From the NCBI RefSeq assembly GCF_025963695.1, contig NZ_JAOQAH010000004.1, forward strand, positions 1 through 37,058: DNA of 37,058 nt. The letters are read 5' to 3'. Made by a program: the position numbers and the translations under genes. Below the pieces are notes generated by a model, which was not told the DNA's origin, searched no databases, and worked only from the letters and a program-made list of their open reading frames with translations. Origin of the DNA: Segetibacter sp. (lineage in GTDB: Bacteria > Bacteroidota > Bacteroidia > Chitinophagales > Chitinophagaceae). Positions 1-8,050 of this stretch are shown here, piece after piece (the stretch's first letter is position 1; each line of letters starts with the position of its first letter).

Positions 1-315
1 AATTAAAGCATCTGCTTTGCCTATAGGTGCGATAAAGGCAAAGCTTCTTTTGTAGAATTGCCTGCATCTGCTACAACAACTACCTGCTTAGATGTCTCAC
101 TCATACCGTTCACGTGTGCCTCTTCCACGTTGGGTAGATAGTTGATGGTTTATATTAGAGCCATCGGAAGCCTGAAAGAGTTTAATGGAAAATAATTTCT
201 GAAATGGGCCTCTGTGTGGGTCCAACAGCGAAAGTGAACTCTTTCTTAATGCCCTCCAGCAACCATCACATTCAGTTTCTGTGGTTCAGCACCTCAGCAC
301 GTTGGTAATAACCCA
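1..315 (-). pseudogene. Decayed DeoR-family regulator remnant
   Basis: This stretch aligns by eye, with mismatches and several small indels, to the C-terminal half of the intact DeoR gene at 583-1362 and in the same orientation. Shared blocks include the region around 22-60 (like 680-715), CTCTTCCACGTTGG at about 119-132 (like CTCTTCTACGTTTGG at about 778-792), AATAATTTCTGAAA at about 190-203 (like 857-870), ATCACATT at about 265-273 and TTGGTAATAACC at about 301-312. No reading frame survives across the match. It may continue beyond the left window edge. I infer a duplicated regulator that has decayed; an old tandem duplication or a neighbouring related locus could both explain it. Confidence 0.72.
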
Positions 316-582
316 TTTACGGGCTTTAAAGCGAGAAACGTTTATGTGTCAAGTGAATAGCGATTTCTGTTTGCCTTTAATCGCCTTTCGTTATCGATTG
401 GTGTCTACCTGGTACTATAAAAACAAATTAAGGAGACCTCCAAAACTTAGAAATTCTCCTGTGGTATTAATAACAAAATGGCTCGTTAGTACCTTTGATG
501 AAAGCGAGGACTGGCCCTCGGGTTACAGGGCTTTGAAAGAACACTATACCGATTCGTGAATAGACCAATATAATTGTTCGTA
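316..582. other. Intergenic sequence, no supported feature
   Basis: Between the regulator remnant and the 3' end of the intact DeoR gene I see no convincing gene, RNA or repeat. A GTG-initiated 92-codon frame (281-559, + strand) crosses it, but its first part is antisense to the remnant and its composition resembles no protein family I recognise. Confidence 0.5.
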
Positions 583-1362
583 CTAGGCAATAAGCACTTT
601 AATTCCTGCCGTTTCCAGTCTTTTTTTGTCTTCTTCAGGAATTCCGGCATCCGTAACCACTATATCTACTGCCGATATAGGGGCTATAAAAGCAAAACTC
701 CTTTTGTGAAATTTGCTTGAGTCTGTCACAACAATAACTTGTTTGGCAACAGAAATCATCACCCGGTTTAAATGGGCCTCTTCTACGTTTGGCGTAGATA
801 ATCCAAACGTGCTGTTGAAGCCATCAACCGCCAAAAACAGTTTATCACAAAAGTAATTTCTGAAACTCTCTTCTGCTGTGGTGCCTACCAGGGATAAAGA
901 ATTTTTTCTTAAAAAACCACCGGGAACAATCACATTTACGTGTTCCTGCTCAACAAGTTTATTGGCAATGTTAAGTGCATTGGTTATAACCGTTAACGAC
1001 TCAATATTTGAAAGGTTATTGTTGATCTCCATTGTAGTGGTTCCTGAATCTAATATGATAGTGTCGCCACTTTCTATGAGCGCTGCCGCTGCTTTCCCAA
1101 TTTTCAGCTTTTCCTGGTAATGAAGTTTATTTTTTTCCGACAGGCTAAACTCTGCCCCTACGCGCTCAACTTTTATTGCTCCTCCGCGTGCCCTTATGAG
1201 CATGTTTTTTTGCTCCAGCCAGTTGAGGTCATTACGTATGGTTACCTCACTCACTCCAAGTTCTTTGCTAAGAGAAGTGACATCCAATTGTCCTTCTGCA
1301 TCTAACTTTTCAATAATGAGTGTTCGGCGCTCAACCGTTGAGATACTTTTTTTAACCTCCAT
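583..1362 (-). CDS. DeoR/GlpR-family transcriptional regulator (AgaR-like role)
   Basis: A 259-residue DeoR-family repressor, the usual length. Residues about 9-62 hold the winged helix-turn-helix with the family signature VSEVTIRNDLNWLE followed by RARGGA. Residues about 75-235 form the DeoRC sensor domain, whose DSGTTT motif (105-110) belongs to the sugar-phosphate binding pocket. The gene is divergent from susC across a 318-base control region, the usual arrangement for a local regulator. In the family the effector is a phosphorylated sugar. Given the AgaS, NagA, PfkB kinase and aldolase genes downstream, an amino-sugar or tagatose phosphate is the likely effector, comparable to AgaR of Enterobacteria; this is inference from context. 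A broken relative lies immediately downstream (1-315). Confidence 0.93.
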   Translation of the reverse strand: MEVKKSISTVERRTLIIEKLDAEGQLDVTSLSKELGVSEVTIRNDLNWLEQKNMLIRARGGAIKVERVGAEFSLSEKNKLHYQEKLKIGKAAAALIESGDTIILDSGTTTMEINNNLSNIESLTVITNALNIANKLVEQEHVNVIVPGGFLRKNSLSLVGTTAEESFRNYFCDKLFLAVDGFNSTFGLSTPNVEEAHLNRVMISVAKQVIVVTDSSKFHKRSFAFIAPISAVDIVVTDAGIPEEDKKRLETAGIKVLIA

Positions 1363-1443
1363 GTATAAAATGGCTTTTGCCTAACAAATTAATTATAAAA
1401 AACAATAAAATGAAAAATATCTGCTGATCAAAAGAGCGCTAAG

Positions 1444-1562
1444 CTTTCGTTAGAAGCTATTTTGTTTCTATTTACGGTTGCAAAACGCGAAAGTATTCAA
1501 ATTTGAAAACCTATTGGTAGTTCTAGTTGTGTTTTTTATGTTATACCTTTTGTAACCTTTCG
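1444..1562. promoter_or_regulatory. Candidate DeoR operator half-sites (CTTTCG motifs)
   Basis: Three CTTTCG hexamers occur between the divergent regulator and susC: 1444-1449 (in CTTTCGTT), its reverse complement CGAAAG at 1488-1493, and 1557-1562. TTTTGTTTC at about 1460-1469 adds a similar half-site. DeoR-family sugar regulators such as AgaR and GlpR are known to bind arrays of TTTCGTTT-like half-sites, so this is a reasonable operator candidate. Spacing is irregular and the motif is short, so chance cannot be excluded. Confidence 0.33.
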
Positions 1563-1622
1563 AATAATAAATGTTTTTTTTCAAAAACTTACGATTATAT
1601 TTTTTTTTTTTGCGCTTCGCCG

Positions 1623-1630
1623 TATATTTG
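1623..1630 (+). promoter_or_regulatory. Bacteroidota-type -7 box upstream of susC
   Basis: TATATTTG matches the TAnnTTTG -7 consensus of Bacteroidota sigma-ABfr promoters. A T-tract fills the region around -33 (1600-1611), so no clean separate TTTG can be assigned at the usual spacing. Transcription from here would begin near 1637, leaving a leader of about 45 bases before the ATG at 1681. It would also make the upstream in-frame GTG at 1630 unusable. Confidence 0.42.
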
Positions 1631-1680
1631 TGAACAACCTTTTGGAAACAATCCATTCAAAACTCCACCAAACTTACATT

Positions 1681-4600
1681 ATGGGTAAAAAGTCAATCCT
1701 CAAAAGGTTTTTAACGTGCGTAGCGTACTTTAAAAACCGGAACAATCCTTTTTTCTTCGTTGTCTTTCTTTTCTCGATATCTGCGACAAACTTCGCCGTG
1801 GCTCAAAACGCGGGAAGTGCACTAACGCGTGTTAAAGGCGTTGTTACAGAAAGAGCTTCCGGGCAAGCGCTTGTGGGTGTAACTGTAAAGGTGAAAGGAG
1901 GAAGAACAGGTACTGCTACAGATAACAATGGCGCATTTGTCGTTGATGTTCCTGCAAGTGGTAGCCTGGTGTTTTCTTATGTTGGTTTTACTGACCAGGA
2001 GGTTTCTGTAAAAAATCAGGCGACCATTAATATAGAATTAGAAAGAGGTAGTTCATCTTTAAACGAAGTGGTTGTAGTAGGTTATGGTACGCAGTCAAAG
2101 AAAGATGTTATCGGATCAATAGCTTCAGTTAGTTCAAGACAACTACAGGATAAAGCGGTGGTGTCGTTCGGCGAAGCGATTGTAGGCCAGGTTGCCGGCG
2201 TACAGGTACAGCAGACTTCATCAGCGCCTGGTGCCGGTCTAAGCATAAAGATCAGGGGCGTTGGTTCTATCAGCGCTGATAATACACCATTATATGTTAT
2301 TGATGGTGTGCCACTCGATAATACAACGGCTTCATATTCTGCCCAGGGAGCCAGTGGAGCAAATGTTCCAACAAACCCTTTGGCATCTATCAATCCCGGA
2401 GACATTCAGTCGATTGACATTTTAAAAGATGCGTCCGCCACTTCCATTTATGGATCGAGGGGATCTAATGGTGTCGTTATCATTACCACCAAGCAGGGTG
2501 CGAAAGGCAGAACCCAGGTTAATTTGAATGTGAGCAACGGCTGGCAAAATATCGATCATAAAATTCCCATGCTATCTACTGCAGGATGGGCTGAAAGGCA
2601 AGTTGATATTAGGAATTATAACTACACTTACCTCAATGGTGTAGCCATTCCCGGAAGAAGCGCATCTGACCCGAATGCTGTGCGTGGTAGCAACGCAAAT
2701 TTCAAAATACCTAAGGAATTCAAAGATCCTTCATTGCTGCCAAACAATGACTGGCAGGATATAGTGTACCAGACTGCTCCTATGAACAACTATCAGTTGT
2801 CTGCATCAGGAGGAACTGATAACGCACGTTTTTATATCTCAGGAAATTATATTAACCAGGAAGCCATTACAAGAGGACAGGGCTTTAAAAAATATTCACT
2901 GAGAGGTAATATAGATGCAAATATTACAGATCGTATCAAAGTAGGATTCAGGATCGCTCCTTCTTATAGCGTCAACAGAATTTCAAACGCCGGCGGGCTT
3001 TCCTACTATGGTGGTGTTACAGCAGCAGTAGTTACTTCACCACCCATCTTCCCTGTATTTAAGGCAGATGGTACCTATAATAATATGCAGCAGGTAACCT
3101 TTGATGATGGTACGCCTCCTCAAACCCTTTTCTTTTCGAACGGTCTCGGCCTGAGCAGAGAATATGAAAATACAATGAGGATGTTTAATACGGTGGGTAC
3201 CTTGTTTACAACCGTTGACCTTTCGAAACATCTGACTGTTAGATCGAGCATTAACGCAGACGTTACCAATATTAATACTGATGCGTTTGTTCCGTCTACC
3301 ATTACTGTTAGTGGTTATAATTTATATGGCAGCACTTACACCGGTAACAATTTGAGCTGGAGCAATGAAAATACCGTGACATATGACAATACGTTCAACG
3401 AGAAACACCATCTGAATGTACTGGGCGGTTTTTCTGAACAAATGGCCACTTTCACTTCCGCAGGAATCTCTGCCGACCAATTTCCGAACAACCTGGTTCA
3501 TACCGTAAATGCAGGTATTACTACAGGCAGCAGCGCCAGCAAATCACAATGGAGCATGGCTTCTTTAATAAGCAGGGTAAAGTATGATTTTAATGAAAAA
3601 TACTTTGTAACAGCAACATTCAGAAGAGATGGATCATCAAGGTTCGGTGCTAATGCAAAGTGGGGAAACTTTCCTTCAGCGGCAATAGGATGGCGCGTTT
3701 CACAAGAACCATTCATGCAAGCTGTTAAAGCTATAAGTGATCTTAAATTAAGGGCTAGCTACGGTATTGTCGGAAATGACCAAATTGGTAACTATGGCGC
3801 TATAGGGCAGGTCGGTCCGAGAACTGCTATTCTGGGTAGCGGTGATGGAAGACGGGTAAGCGGATTATCGCAGGACAACCTTGGTAACTCGTTTTTAACC
3901 TGGGAACAATCAAAATCGGTGGATATAGGCCTGGATGCAGGACTGTTTAAAAACAGGTTGAATATTACGGTCGATTATTATGACAAGGTTTCTTCAGGAA
4001 TGTTATTTGGAGTACCGGTTCCAACTTTTACCGGGTTCGGCCAAACGCTTAGAAACCTCGGCAGAATCAGAAATAAAGGTATCGAGCTGAATATTGAAAC
4101 CAGGAATATTGATAGGAAGAATTTTGTATGGACCACCAATTTCAATATATCATCAAATAAAAATAAAGTTGAGCAACTGAATGCCAATAATGACGACATA
4201 TTCAGTGTTAACTACGGTGTGGTGAATGCGATTACCCACAGAACAAGGGTTGGCGAAACAATGGCGAGCTATTATGGTTTTATATATGATGGCGTTTATA
4301 AGAATAAGCAGGAATTAGCAGCAGGACCAAAACTTGCTTCAGGAATTACAGCCATAGGAGATCCAAGATTAAAAGATCTTTCTGGTCCTGGTGGAAAGCC
4401 AGATGGCCTTATTGACAATTTCGACAAAACAAATCTTGGAAATAATTTACCTGATTTCACCTTCGGTTTTACTAACTCTGTTACATACAAAAATTTCGAT
4501 TTCACTATTTTAATTCAAGGTGTACAGGGCGTGGAAGTTTTAAACCTTTTGAAAACTTCAGGCAACTACAAGGCGGTAAGTTCACTTTTTAAGAATTACT

Positions 4601-4947
4601 GGAAATCTGAGGCTGAACCTGGTGATGGCCAGAACTTCCGTCCTACCTATGCTGCCTACCAGGGCAATAATCCGGTGATCACCAGCTGGCTTGTGGAAGA
4701 TGGCTCTTTTGTAAGAGTTAAAAACCTTACACTCGGATACCGTTTACCAACTCTTTTTGGAGCTAAGGTTATCAAAAACGCAAGGGCTTATCTAAACGTT
4801 CAGAACCTGCACACTTTTACAAGCTACGAGGGATATAATCCGGAAGTTAACACTGTAGAAGGAACAGATAACCTGACACCGGGTATGGACTTCGGAACGT
4901 TCCCGCTGACACGTACGATCACACTAGGATTAAACCTGACATTCTAA
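1681..4947 (+). CDS. susC: SusC/RagA-family TonB-linked outer-membrane transporter
   Basis: Outer-membrane component of a SusCD glycan-uptake complex, 1088 residues from the ATG at 1681. A frame from GTG at 1630 exists but overlaps the promoter-like box, so 1681 is preferred. A signal peptide with an unusually long charged n-region ends near residue 41 (FAVA then Q). Residues about 50-120 form the carboxypeptidase-regulatory-like beta domain. A TonB-box-like stretch EVVVVGYGTQ follows at about 129-138. The plug contains LYVIDGVPL and the DILKDASATSIYGSRG family motif, and a long beta-barrel region ends in the aromatic-terminated LNLTF. It is followed after 39 bases by susD, so the two are surely co-transcribed. 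The imported ligand cannot be read from sequence; the downstream enzymes suggest an amino-sugar glycan. Confidence 0.96.
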   Translation: MGKKSILKRFLTCVAYFKNRNNPFFFVVFLFSISATNFAVAQNAGSALTRVKGVVTERASGQALVGVTVKVKGGRTGTATDNNGAFVVDVPASGSLVFSYVGFTDQEVSVKNQATINIELERGSSSLNEVVVVGYGTQSKKDVIGSIASVSSRQLQDKAVVSFGEAIVGQVAGVQVQQTSSAPGAGLSIKIRGVGSISADNTPLYVIDGVPLDNTTASYSAQGASGANVPTNPLASINPGDIQSIDILKDASATSIYGSRGSNGVVIITTKQGAKGRTQVNLNVSNGWQNIDHKIPMLSTAGWAERQVDIRNYNYTYLNGVAIPGRSASDPNAVRGSNANFKIPKEFKDPSLLPNNDWQDIVYQTAPMNNYQLSASGGTDNARFYISGNYINQEAITRGQGFKKYSLRGNIDANITDRIKVGFRIAPSYSVNRISNAGGLSYYGGVTAAVVTSPPIFPVFKADGTYNNMQQVTFDDGTPPQTLFFSNGLGLSREYENTMRMFNTVGTLFTTVDLSKHLTVRSSINADVTNINTDAFVPSTITVSGYNLYGSTYTGNNLSWSNENTVTYDNTFNEKHHLNVLGGFSEQMATFTSAGISADQFPNNLVHTVNAGITTGSSASKSQWSMASLISRVKYDFNEKYFVTATFRRDGSSRFGANAKWGNFPSAAIGWRVSQEPFMQAVKAISDLKLRASYGIVGNDQIGNYGAIGQVGPRTAILGSGDGRRVSGLSQDNLGNSFLTWEQSKSVDIGLDAGLFKNRLNITVDYYDKVSSGMLFGVPVPTFTGFGQTLRNLGRIRNKGIELNIETRNIDRKNFVWTTNFNISSNKNKVEQLNANNDDIFSVNYGVVNAITHRTRVGETMASYYGFIYDGVYKNKQELAAGPKLASGITAIGDPRLKDLSGPGGKPDGLIDNFDKTNLGNNLPDFTFGFTNSVTYKNFDFTILIQGVQGVEVLNLLKTSGNYKAVSSLFKNYWKSEAEPGDGQNFRPTYAAYQGNNPVITSWLVEDGSFVRVKNLTLGYRLPTLFGAKVIKNARAYLNVQNLHTFTSYEGYNPEVNTVEGTDNLTPGMDFGTFPLTRTITLGLNLTF

Positions 4948-4986
4948 AATCGCCAGTTCTTTTATTGGCTCAAAAAGTATTAATCA

Positions 4987-6474
4987 ATGAGACATAATTA
5001 TTTTATAAAAGCTTTTACGAAGATATTTTTGCTGGGTACAGTATTATCTATGTCTTCCTGCGAAAAGTTCCTCGAGACGAAGCAGTATGACAGATCAAAC
5101 GAAGCGGCCTTCTATAAATCAGCTTCAGATTTTGAGCAGGCAGTGGTGGGCAGTTACTCAACATTATCTAGCTTATATCATTCAGGTAATTTTTATTTTC
5201 TCTTAACTGACATCAGGTCAGATAACACTTCGGTATATGTTCCCGGAGGTTCCGGAGGGCCGTTGTCAAAGTCTGAGTATGATGACTTCACCCTTACCTC
5301 TAACAACGAGCATTTATTGGGCTACTGGAATGTGAGCTATTCACTCATCCAAAAAACCAACGATATTATTTCTTTTGTTGCTGGTTCCAGTATTGATCCC
5401 CTAAAGAAAAATCAATACAGGGGCGAAGCCGAAGTATTAAGGGCGCTTGCTTATTTCAACCTGGTTCGTTTGTACGGTGGAGTACCGTTGGTGCTGGGGA
5501 GATTTGACAATATCGATGATAGCTATAAGAAGGGCAGAAATACGGTGGATGAGGTTTATTCACAAATCATCACCGATCTGAAAGATGCACAAACACTCCT
5601 TGTTACCAACAGGAGCACAGGTGATAATTCGGGACGGGCAGACAAGGGTATCGCTACCAGTTTGCTTGGCAATGTATACCTGACGCAAAAGAAATATGCC
5701 GAAGCCGCAGTTGAATTTAAGAAGGTGATCGACATGAATGTATATACCCTTATGCCCAACTATGCCGATCTGTTTAAATCGGGTCAGCAGGGTAACAGCG
5801 AAACGATCTGGCAGGCTTATTATATAGCGGGCGTTTCTGGTTTAGGCTCCAGTTTTCCTAATTTCAGTGCCCCTTTAAGCAGCGAAACAGTTTTAATACA
5901 AACAGGTCTTGCATTCGGCTGGAACCAACCGACTGCAGATATTCAGAATACGTATGAGTCGAAAGATGTAAGAAGAAATTCGATTGGCGATGGTTTTACA
6001 AAAGCTGCCAATTATTATCCTTACAAATTTATCAAAAACTATGTAGATATAGGCGCGGGCACAGGTGATGGTAACTCGGGTAAAGACTGGTACATTTTAA
6101 GATACGCTGATGTGCTGTTAATGTACGCAGAGGCTGTAAATGAATCTGAGGGGCCAACGAACGCATATAGCAGCATAGACAAGGTAAGAACTCGTGCGGG
6201 CCTCGATCCGCTTCCAACAGGTTTGTCAAAAGATCAGTTCAGGGAGGCAGTATACCTCGAAGAACGTCGTGAATCTCCTTTCGAAGGTCATCGTTGGTTT
6301 GATCTCGTTCGTACCGGCAGAGCACTATCTGTAATGAATGCCAAAGTGAAGCCGCTAAGTGATGCCAACACAATTGGACTAGCATCTCCGATAGATGCGC
6401 ACCACCTATTGCTTCCTATTCCATCCATCGTAAGAGAAATGGCTCCACAAGTCACACAAAATCCAGGTTATTAA
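4987..6474 (+). CDS. susD: SusD/RagB-family glycan-binding lipoprotein
   Basis: Surface-exposed glycan-binding partner that caps the SusC barrel. The 495-residue protein begins with a lipoprotein signal whose lipobox ends at Cys25 (SMSSC). The N-terminal TPR-rich SusD-like region includes the family stretch EAEVLRALAYFNLVRLYGGV. The C-terminal RagB/SusD region has RYADVLLMYAEAVNE, LEERRESPFEGHRWFDLVRTG and the customary QNPGY end. Length is typical. It lies 39 bases after susC. The next 346 bases contain an inverted pair of repeats, which may separate expression of susCD from the enzyme genes that follow. Confidence 0.96.
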   Translation: MRHNYFIKAFTKIFLLGTVLSMSSCEKFLETKQYDRSNEAAFYKSASDFEQAVVGSYSTLSSLYHSGNFYFLLTDIRSDNTSVYVPGGSGGPLSKSEYDDFTLTSNNEHLLGYWNVSYSLIQKTNDIISFVAGSSIDPLKKNQYRGEAEVLRALAYFNLVRLYGGVPLVLGRFDNIDDSYKKGRNTVDEVYSQIITDLKDAQTLLVTNRSTGDNSGRADKGIATSLLGNVYLTQKKYAEAAVEFKKVIDMNVYTLMPNYADLFKSGQQGNSETIWQAYYIAGVSGLGSSFPNFSAPLSSETVLIQTGLAFGWNQPTADIQNTYESKDVRRNSIGDGFTKAANYYPYKFIKNYVDIGAGTGDGNSGKDWYILRYADVLLMYAEAVNESEGPTNAYSSIDKVRTRAGLDPLPTGLSKDQFREAVYLEERRESPFEGHRWFDLVRTGRALSVMNAKVKPLSDANTIGLASPIDAHHLLLPIPSIVREMAPQVTQNPGY

Positions 6475-6509
6475 TTAAAAAGTTGGTTATACTTAAAGTA
6501 GTAGGGTGC

Positions 6510-6566
6510 TTTTTTGTGCCAGGCTATAGTATTACAAAGTTTCATCGTTGCGTCGCACTCTTGTAC
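6510..6566 (+). repeat. Dispersed intergenic element, copy 1 (GCG subtype)
   Basis: T-run (6510-6515), a variable middle, then CGTTGCGT...CTTGTAC at 6546-6566. This 57-base layout recurs nine times in the window, always between genes. It is the left arm of an inverted pair with copy 2. Confidence 0.85.
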
Positions 6567-6701
6567 ATTCTTTTCAATATTGAGCCATCCACGATATCAG
6601 ACGGGGGTTAATATGATCGGTAATACAGGTAAAAAGAATAATGAGCACTGGTTTTTAGTAATTATAGATAGTATCGAAATGTGCTCAAGAATGAATGAAG
6701 T

Positions 6702-6759
6702 GTACAAGAGTGCGACGCAACGCTGCTTCATAGCACCATGGAAGCAGGGCTCATAAAAA
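6702..6759 (-). repeat. Dispersed intergenic element, copy 2 (GCG subtype)
   Basis: Reverse-oriented copy: the conserved 21-base core at 6702-6722 is identical to the reverse complement of copy 1. The middle contains an imperfect hairpin (CTGCTTC with GAAGCAG around 6724-6746) and the copy ends in an A-run (T-run on its own strand) near 6755-6758. Confidence 0.85.
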
Positions 6760-6820
6760 TACAGTGTACATTTTAAAGAGCGCCAAAGTATATAAATTCC
6801 AAATTCAAAGAGTTCCTATA

Positions 6821-8050
6821 ATGCAGATAAACTATTTCAAATTTTTTCTTTCCTGCGCTTTTTGCTGCTGTTTGCAAATGCCGGTTTCATTTGGGCAAGC
6901 TAAAATTACCAAAGCAAATGTTGCCTTTATCGAGTACACTGGTTTTCCTGAAGGTCACTCAACCTGGAACGATATCGGCTTTAGCAGCAAGTATAATAAA
7001 GTGGTGGTGGGCGTAACGAATCATGCAGATAAAATTGCGTTGTTTGATTACGATGTTACTACTGGTAAAATGACCAACAACGGCGCTATCAGCGATCTTG
7101 CGCACCTGCGCCGTTTCCAATGGCAGGGAAAAATTCACTCCAAAATCATTGAAGGTCCCGATGGATATATGTACTTTTCTACAGATGGTGGAGAGTCGAA
7201 AGAAGAATATTTAATGGATCATCCTGGCGGTTATGCAGGCGGCTTTTTCATGAAATGGCATCCGCAAACCAAAAACTTCGTGAACCTGGGAATGGGCATG
7301 CAATACGAAAGTCTTAAGGACATGGACATTGATCCTGCAACTGGAAAACTGTATGGCGTTTCGTATCCGCAGGCGCGTTTTCTGGTGTACGATCCGGCGA
7401 AAAATGATATGCGCGATCTTGGAAGATTGGGTAGTTCCCATGTACCGCGCGTGGTGTTTACCGACTGGTGGGGCAACTGTTATTATGTAGACTGGCGCCA
7501 GCGTTTGGTGAAGTATGAAAAAGGAGGCGACAGCTTGTTATTTGCCCGCAATAGCCTGCCTGCTTTTGACGGTACACCCGGCGATAAAATTGTTACAGGT
7601 ATTACGGCTTATGCCAAAGATCAAAAAAACAATGTGATCTACTTTGTTACCTACGGTGCTAAAATAGTTGCCTTTTACCCCGAAAAAAATGGTATGGGTA
7701 AAGTGGTTGACCTAGGTGGTGTTGCACCTGCAACCGCCAACATAAAACCATGGCAGCCTTATGTTCCCAACCTTAACATTGGCGACAATGGCAAGTTGTA
7801 TTACATCGTTGGCGGCCACGGAAACTATGTAGTAGAAAATAAAACGGTGTTAATGGAATTTGATCCCAAAACAAAAAAACACACTTTTATTTATGAATAT
7901 CCAGTAGGTGAATTGGGTGAAGCAACCGGTTCTGATACAAAAGATAAAAAGGGAAATTTATATTTCGCTGGTAGAAGAGTTTTAGACAAAGAAGATCGTT
8001 CTGTTCCGTTTTTAATCAAGTTCAATCCTACTAAAAAAGTTCAAAAATGA
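6821..8050 (+). CDS. Secreted beta-propeller-like protein, function unknown
   Basis: A 409-residue exported protein. The ATG at 6821 is chosen over an in-frame ATG at 6764 because it places a normal signal peptide (MQINYFKFFLS to about VSFGQA) at the N-terminus, and the upstream extension is hydrophilic and touches the repeat. The mature part consists of repeated segments such as KLYGVSYPQARFLVYDP and NVIYFVTYGAKIVAFYP, typical of SMP-30/NHL/WD-type beta-propeller blades with DG, DP and LYG turns. I cannot assign a family or catalytic residues. Its stop overlaps the start of the next gene (ATGA), so the two are translationally coupled. Position between susD and a GH123-type enzyme suggests glycan binding or cleavage at the cell envelope; this is inference. 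Confidence 0.8.
   Translation: MQINYFKFFLSCAFCCCLQMPVSFGQAKITKANVAFIEYTGFPEGHSTWNDIGFSSKYNKVVVGVTNHADKIALFDYDVTTGKMTNNGAISDLAHLRRFQWQGKIHSKIIEGPDGYMYFSTDGGESKEEYLMDHPGGYAGGFFMKWHPQTKNFVNLGMGMQYESLKDMDIDPATGKLYGVSYPQARFLVYDPAKNDMRDLGRLGSSHVPRVVFTDWWGNCYYVDWRQRLVKYEKGGDSLLFARNSLPAFDGTPGDKIVTGITAYAKDQKNNVIYFVTYGAKIVAFYPEKNGMGKVVDLGGVAPATANIKPWQPYVPNLNIGDNGKLYYIVGGHGNYVVENKTVLMEFDPKTKKHTFIYEYPVGELGEATGSDTKDKKGNLYFAGRRVLDKEDRSVPFLIKFNPTKKVQK

Larger units (their letters stand above)
6510..6759. mobile_element. MITE-like inverted pair of intergenic elements
   Basis: Copies 1 (+) and 2 (-) face each other across a 135-base spacer (6567-6701), with a perfect 21-base inverted match at 6546-6566 and 6702-6722. 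The 250-base unit is non-coding and would fold into a large hairpin in a read-through transcript from susD into 6821. No transposase or clear target-site duplication is visible, so calling it a mobile element is inference from structure alone. Confidence 0.5.

Noticed and set aside
281..559. 92-codon + strand frame starting with GTG
   Set aside because: Its start overlaps the DeoR remnant in antisense; no signal peptide, no known motif and no supporting context.
1630..1680. 17-codon N-terminal extension of SusC from GTG
   Set aside because: It overlaps the TATATTTG promoter box, and the ATG at 1681 precedes a recognisable signal peptide.
4948..4986. Weak GCCA...TGGC stem between susC and susD as a terminator
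   Set aside because: Only 4-5 pairs with no following T-run; susC and susD are normally co-transcribed.
6514..6756. 80-codon frame between susD and 6821
   Set aside because: It lies inside the inverted repeat pair; its ASHSCT and SATQRC peptides are simply the repeat core translated on each strand.
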